From Aspergillus flavus (taxonomy: Eukaryota > Ascomycota > Eurotiomycetes > Eurotiales > Aspergillaceae), in the NCBI RefSeq assembly GCF_009017415.1, contig NC_092409.1, forward strand, positions 5,270,001 through 5,334,000: a stretch of DNA of 64,000 nt, given 5' to 3'. The position numbers were made by a program, and so were the translations under genes. The notes beneath the pieces are model-generated. The model searched no databases and had not been told where the DNA came from. It was given only the letters and a program-made list of their open reading frames with translations. Of the stretch, positions 35,893-48,175 are shown piece by piece. The first letter of the stretch is position 1, and every line of letters begins with the position of its first letter.

Positions 35893-38497
35893 CTATTTTC
35901 TCGCCTTGTTCTTCCCCTTCCCTCCACTACCCAGCTTGGTCTTCTTTGGTGGCGGCTGGGGAGCGGAAAGAGCTTCATCCTCGGATTCATCTTCTGTGTC
36001 GGCAATGAAATCGGCTACCGAGCCGGCGCTCTCGGCATCATCATCCTCGTCGTCTTCGTCCTCCTCCAGGGACTCCTCAGCGTCGGAAGAGCCAGCAGAC
36101 TCCTCTGCCTCAACATCAAACACATCTTCGTTCTCATCGTCATCCTCCTCACTTCCCTCTTCCTCGTCCTCTGACTCATCAATGCCAGACTGGACGCCGT
36201 TCAGCATGGACTCGTCTTCGTCAAAGGTCTGATCACGAATCAACTTGGTCCGTGGAGTGGCCATATGCTTTGCAGTCTCAGCATCGCTATCCTCCTCCTC
36301 AAGCTCCTCCTCTCCCTCGACGTAGATGACGTTGTCTTCATCCTCGCTCTCCATCCCCTCCGCCCCACTGCGGATGGATTGCCTCAAGCCGAGTTGCGCG
36401 TCCAGCATATCAAGCTTACCCTTAAGCAGCAGCAAAGACGACAGACTTGATGAGCGCTGATCCATAACCTTGTAGAGCGTAGCCATACGCTTCAAGAGAT
36501 CTGGCTGACCAGCGAGCGCCCCGCCATGTGCGACACATGTCCATTGAATCCACACGAGGAGGTGTCCGTACCGACCAGGCCGGGCAGCAAGGCGCTCAGC
36601 CAGCTTTTGGAGAAGTGTAGCAGCCAGGGACGACTCCAAGCGTTGAATGGTCGTCCGGATGATCGAGAGCTCACCGGTATGGAAACAAGATTCAAGCATG
36701 TCGTTATCGTTAGTCTTGAGGGACTGCGTAAGGACGGTGGAGAGCGAGACACCAGATGGAATTTGTTGGACTGCTTTGTTGGGTTTCCCAGGAACAAGAG
36801 ACCCGATGCGGACATCGTCCTCTAGTTCAGCCTCAACATCAATCTCAGCTGCATTTGCCCGCATGAGCTCGCCAAAGGAGGGTTCGCCCGTCTCGTCCTC
36901 CTCATCTTCAGGATCGGAGTCTCCCACGTTATCCATCTCCACATCGCTGTCGGTACCCTTCTGTTTTTCAGTTTCCTTCACTTCACCCGACTGCTTGCGA
37001 TCTTGGTCATCATCGTCCGAGTATTCATCGCTATCCGAGACAACGTCTTGCTTGGAGTCTTGCATCTCAACATCATCATCTGCGAGATCTCCTTGCTGTA
37101 CCACTACCTTGGATTCATCGACCTGGCTTTCACCTGTCTTCCTTGCGCCGTTCGTGGTAACCGATGAGAGTACCGAGTCGGACTTGCTCTTGACAATATT
37201 CTTTGTGCCCGTGAATGCCAACTCGTCGGTTTCCTCATCGAGACAAGAAACACGCTCGAAAATAGGAATGACGCCTCCTTCAGCATAAGCAATGACTAGA
37301 TCACGACCTTGAAACGATGCTGTTACCACCGGGACGAGCGCATCAGAACCCTCGTGGCGCGTGATTTTAATGGAGCACTCTGCTCTCCTGGTCATCTGCC
37401 TTCCCTTTGCCTTCAAGCTCGTGGCAGCCTTACCTCCCTGCAAGTCCTTTGGCTGAACGAAAGGCCTCATGAAAAGCTCAATTGTGCCGTCGTCAGTTAC
37501 AGCTGCCAGGGCTTGCTTCTCCAATGACAACGAGTCGCCTGCCTTCCCCCCGACGCCGGTGTACAATGACAACGAAGATACTTCCTTTTCAGCCACCAAA
37601 TTCATTACGAGTTTCCGACTTTCAGGATCAAACACATTGATATAACGGTCATTATCGGAGCCGAGGAATAACCCGGCAGAAGCGGACTCAGTGGAGGAGG
37701 TGAGAAGAGTATGGATAGAATTGCGCATGGCGGGGAACGCAATTGGCGCTTCGTTATTATCAATATCAATTATATATGGTGTTTGAGATGCGCAGATAAC
37801 AGGTGGGTTTGAGGGAAGCGGGCGTGCCAGACTCGTGACCACCGAGGATGGAGGTAGGTTGACTATCCTAGGATGCGATGTTAGAAAGGCCTCGAAAATC
37901 CCACGACAAGGGCATATAAGCTCACTTTGTGCTTTTCCCGGTGCGTAGATCCCATTGGACAAGTTTGTTATCACCACCGACACTCCAACCTTCTTGAGCC
38001 GGCTTGCCCAAAGTAAATTTGAAATCCTTAACCCCTTCATCGTGAGCTCCAGCAAGTGTACCGACAATCTTGTCCTCCGTAGGCGAGTACATCCGGATAT
38101 CTGAAGCACTGGTGCCAAAGGCGACAACTACATCTCCCTGATCGAACCCACCGGCGGAACCATTGACGTCGGAGTGTCGCTTCCTCTTCTTCTTCGACTG
38201 TTGATCGCGATCCTTCTGCCTTCCTGGATAGTATCCCCAGTCTAGAGAGGTGACCGTCTCCTTAGGACCCAAAACATGCTCGCATTGTAACCGGCCGGTA
38301 TTCGTATCATGAATTCGCAAATGCTGTGCACCAAGACCCTGAATGACAGACGCGAAAAGCGCCAATTGATATTCAGAGGGTGCAAATGACGCTTTTAATA
38401 TCGAAGATTTGCTCCCCGTATATGTCATGCCGGATATCGCGGGCGACACAGCGGAGGAAGTTTTCGAGGCGGGCGGACGAGACGTCTTCTTACCCAT
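35893..38497 (-). CDS. utp5: U3 snoRNP/t-UTP component Utp5 (WDR43)
   Basis: Nucleolar t-UTP (UtpA) subunit that couples rDNA transcription and early 18S rRNA processing. Exons 37926-38497 and 35893-37867 give 848 aa. Starts MGKKTSRPPASK. WD-like repeats cover about residues 25-330 (LRIHDTNTGRLQCEHVLG..., DIRMYSPTEDKIVGTLAGAHDEGVKDF, KLVQWDLRTGK). An acidic/basic linker comes next, then the Utp12 domain (VLTQSLKTNDNDMLESCFHTGEL... LLVWIQWTCVAHGG), and an extremely acidic tail ending in a Lys-rich nuclear signal (PPPKKTKLGSGGKGKNKARK). The Ser/Asp/Glu-rich tail creates long antisense frames that are not genes. Confidence 0.92.
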
Positions 38498-40984
38498 TTT
38501 GACCAGATCTGTAAGTGAAAGTAGAAACAAACAGTGTCACGGAACAGACACCAGGTAGTAAAATAATCCTAGCCCCGCTTCGACTTTGAGCGACACCTGG
38601 ATGTTGAGAGTCTGTTGAACTGCAGACTGTCGCCGTCTCTTGGGCGGTGTTGCTGAGAAGGAAAAAAAAGTTCTGTAGAGCCAGTAGATGGCGCTTGACC
38701 TGTTATGGTCTAGCGCCCTTCTAAGTGCTGCAGGCGTCTTATCTAATCGCCCGCCTCTCTCTGTATCTAAGTAACTATTCTGTACTTTCCTCTCAACATA
38801 TGCGTCGGTCCTAGACGTGTTCGCAGAATGTCGAATCGGCCTGTTATTTCCTCTCCCCCCACGGCTAACAAACCTAAGTGTATCGAGCTCGACGTCCGAA
38901 CTTACTCACCCAGATATTCAGAATCTCAGAGGGTTAAATGCCTTCTCCAACTCACTTGCAGCTTTGCCTTTATATCAGGCACTGAGAAAAAGCATAGCTT
39001 GCTTCTTCTATTGGTCGATTTCATCAAAGGATTGGAACTTCATGAGGTTCACAAGTTGCATTCTTCGGGCCTTGGGAAGCAAATATGCGCAGTTTCTATT
39101 CTGACTACAACTGGCATACTGTCGCATATTCTCCGCACAAGAGTCATGCGTTGTCGGTTGGTACACTTTGATTCATTTCCATCCACCCAGACTCAGCTGC
39201 ACAAAAACCCCTTTGTCGTGTTCCACTCCACAGACAAGTCAGGGGTGACTGATAAAGCGCGATATTGGTGATTATTCGAAAAGCAATGTGGCGTGTCCTG
39301 AGACCAGCAGAACAAGGGATACAGGCAGACGCCACCGCTACGCTACGGGTTCTACTAGAGGAAAAGTCGAGTTAAGCTCATACTTATAGTGTGGCAGAAT
39401 CAGTTCTTTAGAGATCAAAGTGATCAGGTATCAGAACTGTCGATGCTTCTGTCGATGCTCTCATTAGTATTCTATATTTCTCTTGGCATGACTAACACGC
39501 CCATTAGTGGTTATGTCAGCAACCCAAGGCTAGACCTAATGCAATGCAAGGGAAGGGCTCAGGGCTTGGGGCTTCCTCGGGTCAGCAGATCATCCTTTTC
39601 TGGATCGGTGTGTAGCAAACCAGCCATCAACCATATCCATGATGCAGTTTTCAATCCCGTCATGAATGCCTAACAGATTTTTGGGTATGTCATATCTGAT
39701 CTCACTCACGGTATGACAAAAGATACACTTAGCGAGTGGCGTCTCATGCGATGTGTCCAAACCAAACCTTGAACGACTTTCAGTGTTCTTCAATCATTTC
39801 TTATCTCAGCTTGATCTTTTTTTGCATGTCTGATTTTTTTTTTTCTTTTTTTTTTTTCTTGGGGAGAGCTGAATATTTTTCGAGGATGTTTCCGACAAAG
39901 GGACTCCTGGTACGAGGATCCACCAGAGTTGGAAAAACCCAATCGTATCCATGGACTCGTAGAACGCGTCATCCGTCAGCCAATCAACGGCCGCTGAATA
40001 TTTAATTAGGATTAGTGTATCCGATGGAGTTAGCGGCAGAGGACGGACGAGCGCGACGCGGCCGTTCGTACTTAAGGATTCTAGCACCCCCTCCGACTTT
40101 CTCAGTCTCTGTTTCTGGACCTGAGCTGAGCTGCGCGCCGGTCACGCCTTCCTTACCCTTTTTTCTTACTTACCGCCTCGCCTAAACCTGCGTGTCCAAG
40201 GTTACCCGTGACCACCCCTGGATATTATCATCATTTATTATTATTTTTTTTTTACACGGTCTAACGCGTTGTCGCGTCGCGCTTTCAGATAAGAATCCCA
40301 GCCACAGCTACTGCACTTGCCCTTTATTTTTTATTTTTATTTACTATTGTCATTATTATTCCGTTTTCATTTGATTATTATTATTAGCAACAACTCAAAC
40401 CCCCAAACCAAATTAACTGTATTTCTATCACCCTTCACTCTCGATCGCGATTCCACCAGGTCCATTTAATCACTGTGGCCTCAGGCATATGAGTTGGCAC
40501 GTGCGATCCTTCCAAAGATCATCTGACTTGCCTATTCTTTTTCGACTCTCCCTTTGATTCTTCTTTCCACTTCCGTTTTATCTCGAGATTGCCTTACGCT
40601 TAGTCAATTTGGCTTGCCGCCCACGTGACTCTCTACAGCGTACCGCCTCTTGGCAATATAAATTCCTCTGCTTCCTGTCGCATTCTCCACTTCCGACCCG
40701 CGCTAATACTCATCTTTCCTGTATATTCTAACACCGCGGCGTCGCAGCAGTTGTGACTGCTGAGCAACAGTTTTCATCTGTCTTTTGTCACTTAATCAGG
40801 GGGTTTTAGTCGACGGTTGACGAATCGATCCATTTAGTCTGTGATAGCGCAGAGAATACCTATTCAGTGCATTTTTGTTGTCGCTTTAAGCTTTCTCGAT
40901 AACTGATACCAGCTGCTGCCTACATCGCTGCGTGTTAGTACACTGTATCCTGGTCCTCAGTTGGACATTTAAACATCGATTTCA
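38498..40984. other. 2.5 kb spacer with bdf1 leader and weak frames
   Basis: From the utp5 promoter to the bdf1 start. It holds an unassigned 147-codon frame (listed separately), a T run at 39833-39859, pyrimidine-rich sequence typical of a long fungal 5' leader (40080-40980), and CACGTG at 40498-40503 and 40622-40627. AATATAAA near 40656 could be a TATA box of bdf1. Confidence 0.45.
38828..39271 (+). CDS. Uncertain open frame, 147 aa, not recognised
   Basis: Starts MSNRPVISSPPTANKPK about 330 bases from the divergent utp5 start. No domain, signal or membrane segment is clear. A parallel frame (LTHPDIQNLRGLNAFSNSLAALPLYQAL) also looks protein-like between 38900 and 39010, which would suggest a missed intron or a decayed gene. 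Treat as unproven. Confidence 0.22.
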   Translation: MSNRPVISSPPTANKPKCIELDVRTYSPRYSESQRVKCLLQLTCSFAFISGTEKKHSLLLLLVDFIKGLELHEVHKLHSSGLGKQICAVSILTTTGILSHILRTRVMRCRLVHFDSFPSTQTQLHKNPFVVFHSTDKSGVTDKARYW

Positions 40985-43546
40985 ATGGCGACCCCGCCTC
41001 CGGAGGCTGCTCCTGTGCTCAAGGAGGAGAAGCCTCAGCTGCCACCGTCGCCAAATGGCATCTCTTCTGTCGATGTTAGTCGCAAAGAGTATGTATATTT
41101 CCAATCGACTTTTGGAAACATGGAACTAATTGCTGACTGCCTCCTCACAGTGTGCAGGGTCTTGTAACTGATTCTAAACCAGACGCGGCCTCTAATGAGA
41201 AAAAAGCCGATTCGACCAAACCTGCTCCAGTGAATGGCCACGAGAACACTGCCACAAACGGAGTCAATACAACATCTCCTCCGAAGTCACCGACTGCCCC
41301 ACCCGAGGAACGCAAAGCGCCGACCACGGAATCTTCAGCGATAGACGAGAAGACAACTGGTGATAGCCTCACCAACTCTAGTGGGAAACCATTAGCCGAT
41401 AACACTAGTACCGATAATGGTACCCCTCAAACATCGCAACCAACACCAGATAGCTTAAAGCCAGCTAAAGAAGTGGGGGGCAGTCTCCAGGCTCAGGGCT
41501 CTGCCGCGAAGACTGATCTTCCCCATCATCCTCCCACTAGTTCAAAGGCTGAAGGTTCTTCGAACAATGATCTAACAAACAAGGCTCCCTCGCTACCGCC
41601 TTTGCAAAGTGTAGATCAGGAAATGCGAGATGCGCCAGATGTTCCAGTGTCTCCCACAAAGCTGTCTAGGGGACGGGAACCAGATTCAAGAGACGAGCCT
41701 GCCGCGAAACGTACCAAGATTGGAGGGGAAGGTTCTGCCCCTTCTGGATTTAAACCTCCCGGGACCCCAGTGGCTGAGCGACGTGCGGATGCGGCAACAA
41801 ATGGCGATGCGACTATGACCAGGGTTCAGCACAAGTTCCTTCTCAAAGGGATCCAAAGCCTGAAGCGTATGCACGACTCGCGCTTTTATCGGGAGCCAGT
41901 TGATCCAGAGAAGATGAATATCCCTCATTATCCGCAGATTATCAGGCAGCCCATGGATCTCGGGACCATTGAGAGACGTCTGAAAAATAATGAGTACAAG
42001 TCAGTCAAGGCTGTCGTTGATGATTTTAATCTCATGGTTCAGAACTCGTTGACGTTCAATGGTCCCGATCATATTGTTGCGCAGGAAGGGCAGAAGCTCA
42101 AGTCTACTTTCGAAAAGCAGATGATTAACTGCCCTAGGCCTGATGATATCGAAGAGAGGAAACCGAAAAAGTCTTCTCCTAAGACCTCAGCGGCACGACG
42201 GGAACCGCGAACAAGTATAGGTCAGGCTCCACCACGTCCAACTGGTGGTTCCCCTCAGGCTACAACCTTCGCTTTGGGACCTGAAGGTCTGCCTGTTATT
42301 CGTCGCGATTCTACCAATGCTGATGGACGTCCGAAGCGGTCCATCCATCCCCCGAAGCGCGACCTCCCCTACTCAACGAAGCCAAAGAAGAAGAAATACC
42401 AATGGGAATTGAAGTTCTGCCAGGAGGTTCTAGATGAGCTACACAAGCCAAAACATTTCAATTATGCGGTCCCGTTCTATCAGCCAGTTGATCCGGTGGC
42501 GTTGAACATCCCTACCTACCACAGCATTATCAAGAAACCGATGGACCTCTCGACCATGCAGACAAAACTTAAAACTGGTCAATACGAGAATGCCAAAGAG
42601 TTCGAGCTGGACATGCGCCTTATTTTCAAGAACTGTTTCAAGTTCAATATTCCAGGCGACCCTACATACCTTGCTGGACAAAAGTTTGAAGAGATATTCA
42701 ACTCTAAATGGTCCCAGAAGGCACGCTACCTCGAGGCCCATGAACCGCACCCCGAGCACCATAGCGGAAAATCCGAGTCTGAATCTGACGAAAGCGATGA
42801 AGATGCGGACGATAGCGACGACGACGAAGAACTTCAACGGCTACAACAGAAGATCGCCGAAATGACACGTCAGGTGGAAGCTATTGCTCAGAAGAAGAAA
42901 AAGAAGACACCACCCGGATCGAAGAAGGCTGGGAAGCTCAAGTCTAGCACCAAGGAAATCAAGAAACCTGGAAGCATGAATCTCCCCAAGAAGGACAAGA
43001 AGAGCAGCATAAAGCCATCGAAACCCGAGAAGCAGCGCTGGGTCACATATCAGGAGAAGCAAATCATATCCAATGGGATCAGTAGCCTTCCGGATAAAAA
43101 GATGCAGGAAGCGCTTAAGATCATCCAGAGTAATGTTCCATCTCTAAAGGTACGATCTCCGCCACATCTACTTACTGCCATGAGCTAAGAAGCCTAACCT
43201 TTGCGTCTAGGGCACCCAAGAGACAGAGATTGAACTCGATATCGATGAGCTGCCTAACGATGTATTACTAATGCTGCTCAGATTCGTCAAGAAGAATGCA
43301 CCCCAGGTCATGGAAGACGAAGACGTGGCGACGCCCACTGCTATGATGAATACTGCTGCTGCTCCCAAACCCAAGAAGAACAAGCCTATGAGCAAGTTTG
43401 AACAGGAAGCTCAGATCAACATGCTCGAAAGCAACCTGTCTCGCTTCCAGGGTGGTGGCCGATCTCCAGATCCAGTTCCTTCTGTCGAAGCCAACGAAAG
43501 TAGCGACGATTCGGAAGATGACTCGGAAGAGAGCGAGGAGGAGTAA
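40985..43546 (+). CDS. bdf1: BET-family double bromodomain protein Bdf1
   Basis: Reads acetylated histone H4, works with TFIID and the SWR1 complex. Exons 40985-41088, 41151-43149 and 43211-43546 give 812 aa. Bromodomain 1 is at about 262-359 (DSRFYREPVDPEKMNIPHY, acetyl-Lys Asn in SLTFNGPDH). Bromodomain 2 lies at about 455-560 (PFYQPVDPVALNIPTYHSII, Asn in CFKFNIPGD). An acidic Ser patch and Lys-rich stretches follow, then the ET domain (VTYQEKQIISNGISSLPDKK ... ELDIDELPNDVLLMLLRFVKK), which is split by the last intron, and a terminal acidic Ser tail. All hallmark residues are intact. The 5' leader appears long. Confidence 0.95.
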
Positions 43547-44327
43547 ACCTTCGCTGGATGAATTCTAGCTCAATGATTACTCTCCGGAAATCTCCCCCCT
43601 TTGTTCTTGTTGATCTACTTTGCTAGTCACCCTGGGCATTCCTATTCTTCATCTTACGTTATCCATTATTCTAATTAGTTGTTCCCCCATCTTAGTTGTT
43701 GACCTGTGTTACCACACTACCCTTTTCTGTTGGTCTTTTCTTTTCTACTATTAGCGATACTGTTGCGTTGGAAGACGGCCTGAAAATTTTTTATCAGGCG
43801 CCTGGTATTCTTGTACATAGCCCTTTACTTCTATCGGGTTGAACGTCGCGTCTGAGCTCTCCACTTTCGCTCGCCTGCATCTGGTGGCAAGATCCAAAAC
43901 CCTGTGGTGAACGCACGATATGCTATTGCTCGTCTTTACGAGGGCACTTCTTGCCGTCGTTGGTTGGACTTGCTTTAGGCATGCTTTGCGCTTGTTCTCT
44001 GCTGAAGGCGGAAATGCTTCAGTTGCAAGTCGATGCGCAGTGATAGTACTCTTGAGGAGAGGGTTGTGATGGCACCAAGTGCATGTATGATTACGAAAGA
44101 AATGTGAAAACGGAAGCGAAAATCTGAGACTTTGTATTCTTATACATATTTGAAGTAATCACCCGTAGGACTGGTATGTACTCTACATACCTCCTATGAG
44201 CCTCGGTATGTTTGTGAGGGTAACTACTTATCGGCGGGCGGTGACGCAGCACACCGATTAAATGTTATTTATCCAAAGCTTCACAACCTAGCGACCATAT
44301 GTTATCTAGAACGCAACAACCGTCGCC
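43547..44327. other. Spacer: bdf1 3' flank and promoter of the augmin-like gene
   Basis: T/C-rich 3' flank then ordinary sequence. No gene or RNA seen. Confidence 0.45.
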
Positions 44328-45617
44328 ATGTTACCCCCTTGTGACCCAGCAATACTCGAGAATAATCCTCAATTCAAGAGACTATACCAGCACTTGACCA
44401 CAAATTTGCTCAACCCTGATGCTTCGACCCGCGCCAACGATGCGCAGCCTGCCAGAAAGGCCGTCTTGGAAGTACGTCCTTAACTGTCTGAAATGATTTT
44501 ACACTCGGGGGAATGAACAACACGAATGCTAAATTGAGAGAACATCGTGCTTAGGAACTAAAAAGCTGTCGGGCTCATCATATGAAAAAGCAAATCAAGA
44601 AACAAACACTGCGACAGTTAGCCTTTGATCCTGACAATGATTTACCGGACGATGTCAGCATGACTCCAGCAGCCTACACAAAGGAGGACAGTAATGACTG
44701 ACAAGGATACATGGCCTATCACTAGTACCGCGACACGATTACAATTATCAGCTTGTATTTGGACTCATCATCCAGCCAGCTCGACCTAGATAGTGACGAT
44801 ATGGATGGAGCCGATCCGCTATCTCTCTTGGCCCCAGATATTGACAGATTTTACTCCGATCTTCCTGCGTTGATTAGACCCTTCTCGAATGCCATTTCCT
44901 CTTCTCTGGACGACCTTCGATTGATCGCCAATGCGGGCGACGCTTCGGATCCTTCGTCCGTGGAGTTATCTCGCCCCCGAACTAGGGCTCGTCAGTCGAT
45001 GATGAGAGCACCCGTTTCTCTCTCCCCACAGCTTGAAGATCGAATACGTAAATTACGCCAGAAACAGCTATCTGAACTCCCAGCAGCCCGCACACGGATG
45101 GCAGCGACAGCGGGGGAGGTCCTGGCGACAAGGGCTGCGGTGCTGGAGCGTACGGTGGTGTTACTGGAGCGCGCCAAACATGGGGCACTCGCCCGAGCCA
45201 CAAAGGCGAAGGCGGAGCATCTAGCTACCGTAGCACGGGGCGTGGAAGGGAAGTTGAGGTATGTCCGACCCCACTGGCTTGAATCAAGTTCAAGGAGTTT
45301 ACGAAGGCCTGCCAAGACTAATTAAACATGATAGTGTGACGAAACTGGATATTTGTGCCACGATACACACGCCCGAAACTATTGCTGCTCTGAGCCGATA
45401 CCGCCAGCACCTCCAAGACACCCGAGAGCGGCTGGAGGAGAGAAAGACGTCAGCCCTGGAGGAACTAAAAGCATATGAGGTGGACGACTCGCGAGCGAAC
45501 GATAGAGCTGGCAGTAGAAGCCGGTCAGCAACAGGGCCTATGAGGGATATTACCCGACAATACGGGGATTTAATCCGAGAAATTGAAGATGTGAGGTCGG
45601 AGATTGAAAGATTATGA
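44328..45617 (+). CDS. Probable augmin subunit, HAUS4/AUG4-like
   Basis: Exons 44328-44471, 44555-44653, 44726-45258 and 45335-45617 give 352 aa, near the length of human HAUS4. The N-terminus LPPCDPAILENNPQFKRLYQ echoes the LPPC...NPxFxxLL start of HAUS4. The C-terminal coiled coil (KLDICATIHTPETIAAL..., LEELKAYEVDDS, then ITRQYGDLIREIEDVRSEIERL) aligns by eye with the HAUS4 C-terminus (SYEVL...EYxxL). Augmin recruits gamma-tubulin to spindle microtubules. The second intron uses a poor donor (GTCAGC), so that border is tentative. Without a profile search this remains a good inference, not proof. Confidence 0.6.
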
Positions 45618-45942
45618 ATGGGTGGGCGTTTCTCGATCTATTATTTTCTCTTAAGATACCCTTGTCCTAAACGCACTATCGTGCCTTATTCTGACTGCAG
45701 TGCTTAAACCATGTCCATAATCATCACTTTATACATGCCCTCCAATTGGATGATCCAATTCTGGACCTTTAAAACAATTTTATTGAACCAGCCAATAAAC
45801 ATCACCCCGCACTTCAATCACCTGATCATAAATCCCACCAAAAGTTTTCCACCGATAAGACTCAAGGAATCTATACACTGATCTCCAAGCCCCCTCCCCG
45901 AATTCCCAGAATAATTTCTTATTAACTAAAAATACACCAAAA
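45618..45942. other. Short spacer before dph3
   Basis: 3' flank of the augmin-like gene and the dph3 promoter; nothing else seen. Confidence 0.4.
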
Positions 45943-46264
45943 ATGGCCGACGAAGCCGGTTCCATCTACGACGAGATCGAAATCGAAGATATGACCTTCG
46001 ACCCCATCACCCAACTCTACCATTACCCATGCCCGTGTGGCGACCGATTCGAGATTATGATCGATGATCTTCGCGATGGAGAGGAAATCGCCGTTTGCCC
46101 CAGCTGCAGCTTGAGGATTCGGGTCATCTTTGACCTTGTACGTTTCTCACCTATTTCTTTTTTATAATCATGTATACGCCTGGCTTCTTACTAACATCGT
46201 CAAGGATGACCTCCACAAGGACGATCAGCAGCAAGGTCCCAGCGCCGTTGCGGTTCAGGCTTAA
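45943..46264 (+). CDS. dph3: Diphthamide biosynthesis protein 3 (Kti11)
   Basis: CSL-zinc-finger electron donor for the Dph1-Dph2 radical enzyme in diphthamide synthesis and a factor for Elongator. Exons 45943-46137 and 46205-46264 give 84 aa. The four metal-binding cysteines are in CPCGD and CPSCSL, and the family start [17 protein letters not shown] is complete. The last exon encodes a variable Gln-rich tail. Confidence 0.95.
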
Positions 46265-46972
46265 ACTATTCAAGAGGGACATAGGGAAACAACTATAGGG
46301 GCTATAAACTGATACCGTCATACGTCGTTACACGTACAGTTCAAGGAATCTATCGGCTTCTCGTCTGGGTCTCGAAGGAAAGCATAGAAGTTCAGTCTTC
46401 GCTACGGAGTCATGCGACATGGCGAGCGCAATACAGTCGGATACCCGCATCGCGCCGGTGTAAACATGATCGGAAGACTGGAGTGTTAGTGGGGTCTTCC
46501 CGTGTGCATGATGTGAGGGGGACCTGCTGCGGGGCCCGGTTGGGAATATTGTCTAAGAGGCATCGTATCTCTTGACTTTGTGCTGGTGAAACATAAACAT
46601 GAGACGAAGCGCGTTAGTGGGCGTGATGTGAAGACACAATAAGATCGCATCATATGACGATGTGGTACTATTAGGCGATGATCACCTTCTAGAATTGGTC
46701 GCTTGTGCGTTCGAAATATGCAGAGCAGCGGGATCTCGATACTGAATTTGGGAGGGATATTTTACTACGGAATTCAAATATGCATATTGTATTATGTCTG
46801 CGCAACAAGTATATGGTGTAGTACTCGATGCCGAAATGTATTGTCCACCAAGATTCAGTCAAGAGAACTTTCATATCCTACGACCACCACAGCTCCATGT
46901 ATTCGTGATCCAAGCAACATAGGCGCATCTTCATATATCCTAGTCGCATACGATGTAATCAGAGCAAACAGG
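46265..46972. other. Spacer between convergent dph3 and frataxin genes
   Basis: About 700 bases with no recognised gene. The long plus-strand frame 46703-47236 runs into the antisense of the frataxin exon and is a shadow. A TACGGAGT half motif occurs near 46403. Confidence 0.45.
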
Positions 46973-47739
46973 TCACTGTTCCTCAGTGTAGACATCTCTC
47001 GGGATATTCAAGGTCAACTCGGTGTTCAACAGGTCCGTCAGATTCGATCCATCCCGGAGATAGATCCATTGCCCATTTGCAAAGGGCCTACTATCCTGCT
47101 TCTCGTGCATGTAGTCTCCCTCCACGACCCAGTCGTACCGCTTGGGACCGGAGATAGGGGAGCTGAGCCAGATCTGCTTGTTGGGGGGTTGCTTGTTCAG
47201 GACATAGGTGCCGACACTGGGGAGGATGATGTTTAGAACCCCGGCCTATATGCAGAGCAGTGATTAGAATTTCGTAAACCAATTGATTTTGTGACGGGAA
47301 GCAAAGCAGATGAAAGAGCGACAGAGCTTGAGCCCATCTAAGAGGTCAAAGAGAGAAATTGGCGGCGGAGGGAACGCACACTATACTCAGCCTCTATGTC
47401 AGCACCTTCCTCCTGAGCCTTCTCTATCTCGCTCTGGAGCACATTGAGATAATGTTCCGCGTATTCATGGTATTCTCCGTCTTTCAATGGCGATGGCTCG
47501 GTGACATGGCTGGCGGCGCCCGCGACGTTGTTGCTTTGCGGGTTTGGGGCCGGAGGGTCCGACGAGCCTGGGAAAATGCCTTTACGAGCTGCAGGGGTGC
47601 AATGAAAGGCCCGACGAGATGAGCGAGGAGCCGGACTCGACTGAGGTTGGTAATGAGAAGCTACTGGCGCTGAGATCCGGCCGACGCGGAGAGTCGGGCG
47701 GATGGCCGCTGGGAGAGCTCGAGGAAAGCGGGAGAGCAT
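46973..47739 (-). CDS. yfh1: Frataxin (Yfh1), mitochondrial
   Basis: Mitochondrial iron/cysteine-desulfurase regulator in Fe-S cluster synthesis. Exons 47380-47739 and 46973-47245 give 210 aa. The first ~60 residues are an Arg/Ser/Ala-rich presequence ([20 protein letters not shown]). The frataxin fold starts at the acidic helix [23 protein letters not shown] and includes [36 protein letters not shown] and the C-terminal helix LTDLLNTEL. With Isa1 at about 15 kb, this is the second Fe-S assembly gene in the window. Confidence 0.94.
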
Positions 47740-48175
47740 AATGGGATATGTAAGGTGTTGACTGGGTGAGACTGTCTTCTAGGAGATGGATATCATTCGA
47801 AGAGGGACGCTGGGAGGTGCAAGAGCAGAGAAAAGTGGAGGTAAAGGAAATGGATGGCATCATAGCTTATTTGGAGCTTAACTCCATTCGGCGTGACTTT
47901 CTCCGCATTTAATTCCATCACCAATTACAACGGCATTATTAGACAAACTCGTTACTGCCAACGCCACATATATCGCATAGACTAACTATATTAGCGTCTG
48001 ACTCGACGCTTCATCATCCTTGCCAAGCAGACTATTGGGGATACCGACGATCCAAGGTGCTATATAAATGATATACCCCCCGCCGTGCAGGCCCCTCACA
48101 AGAGTCACAACAACATCCTGGTCATCAACATTCATATTCTTTCGCTCATACCACCCCCAAAAGTGGACGACAGTC
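47740..48175. promoter_or_regulatory. Divergent promoter of frataxin and the AKAP7-like gene
   Basis: 436 bases; open frames entering from both sides are leader. TATATAAATGATATACC near 48061-48077 could be a TATA region for the plus-strand gene. Confidence 0.4.

Noticed and set aside
36647..37288. 213-codon Ser-rich frame on the plus strand
   Set aside because: Antisense of the acidic Ser/Asp/Glu stretch of utp5; low-complexity mirror of GAG/GAC/TCC codons, no independent signal.
39828..39860. Long T run as a possible retrotransposon tail
   Set aside because: No reverse-transcriptase remnant, target-site duplication or terminal repeat nearby; simple homopolymer.
46703..47236. 177-codon plus-strand frame
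   Set aside because: Runs across the convergent spacer and the antisense of frataxin exon 2, whose family match is certain.
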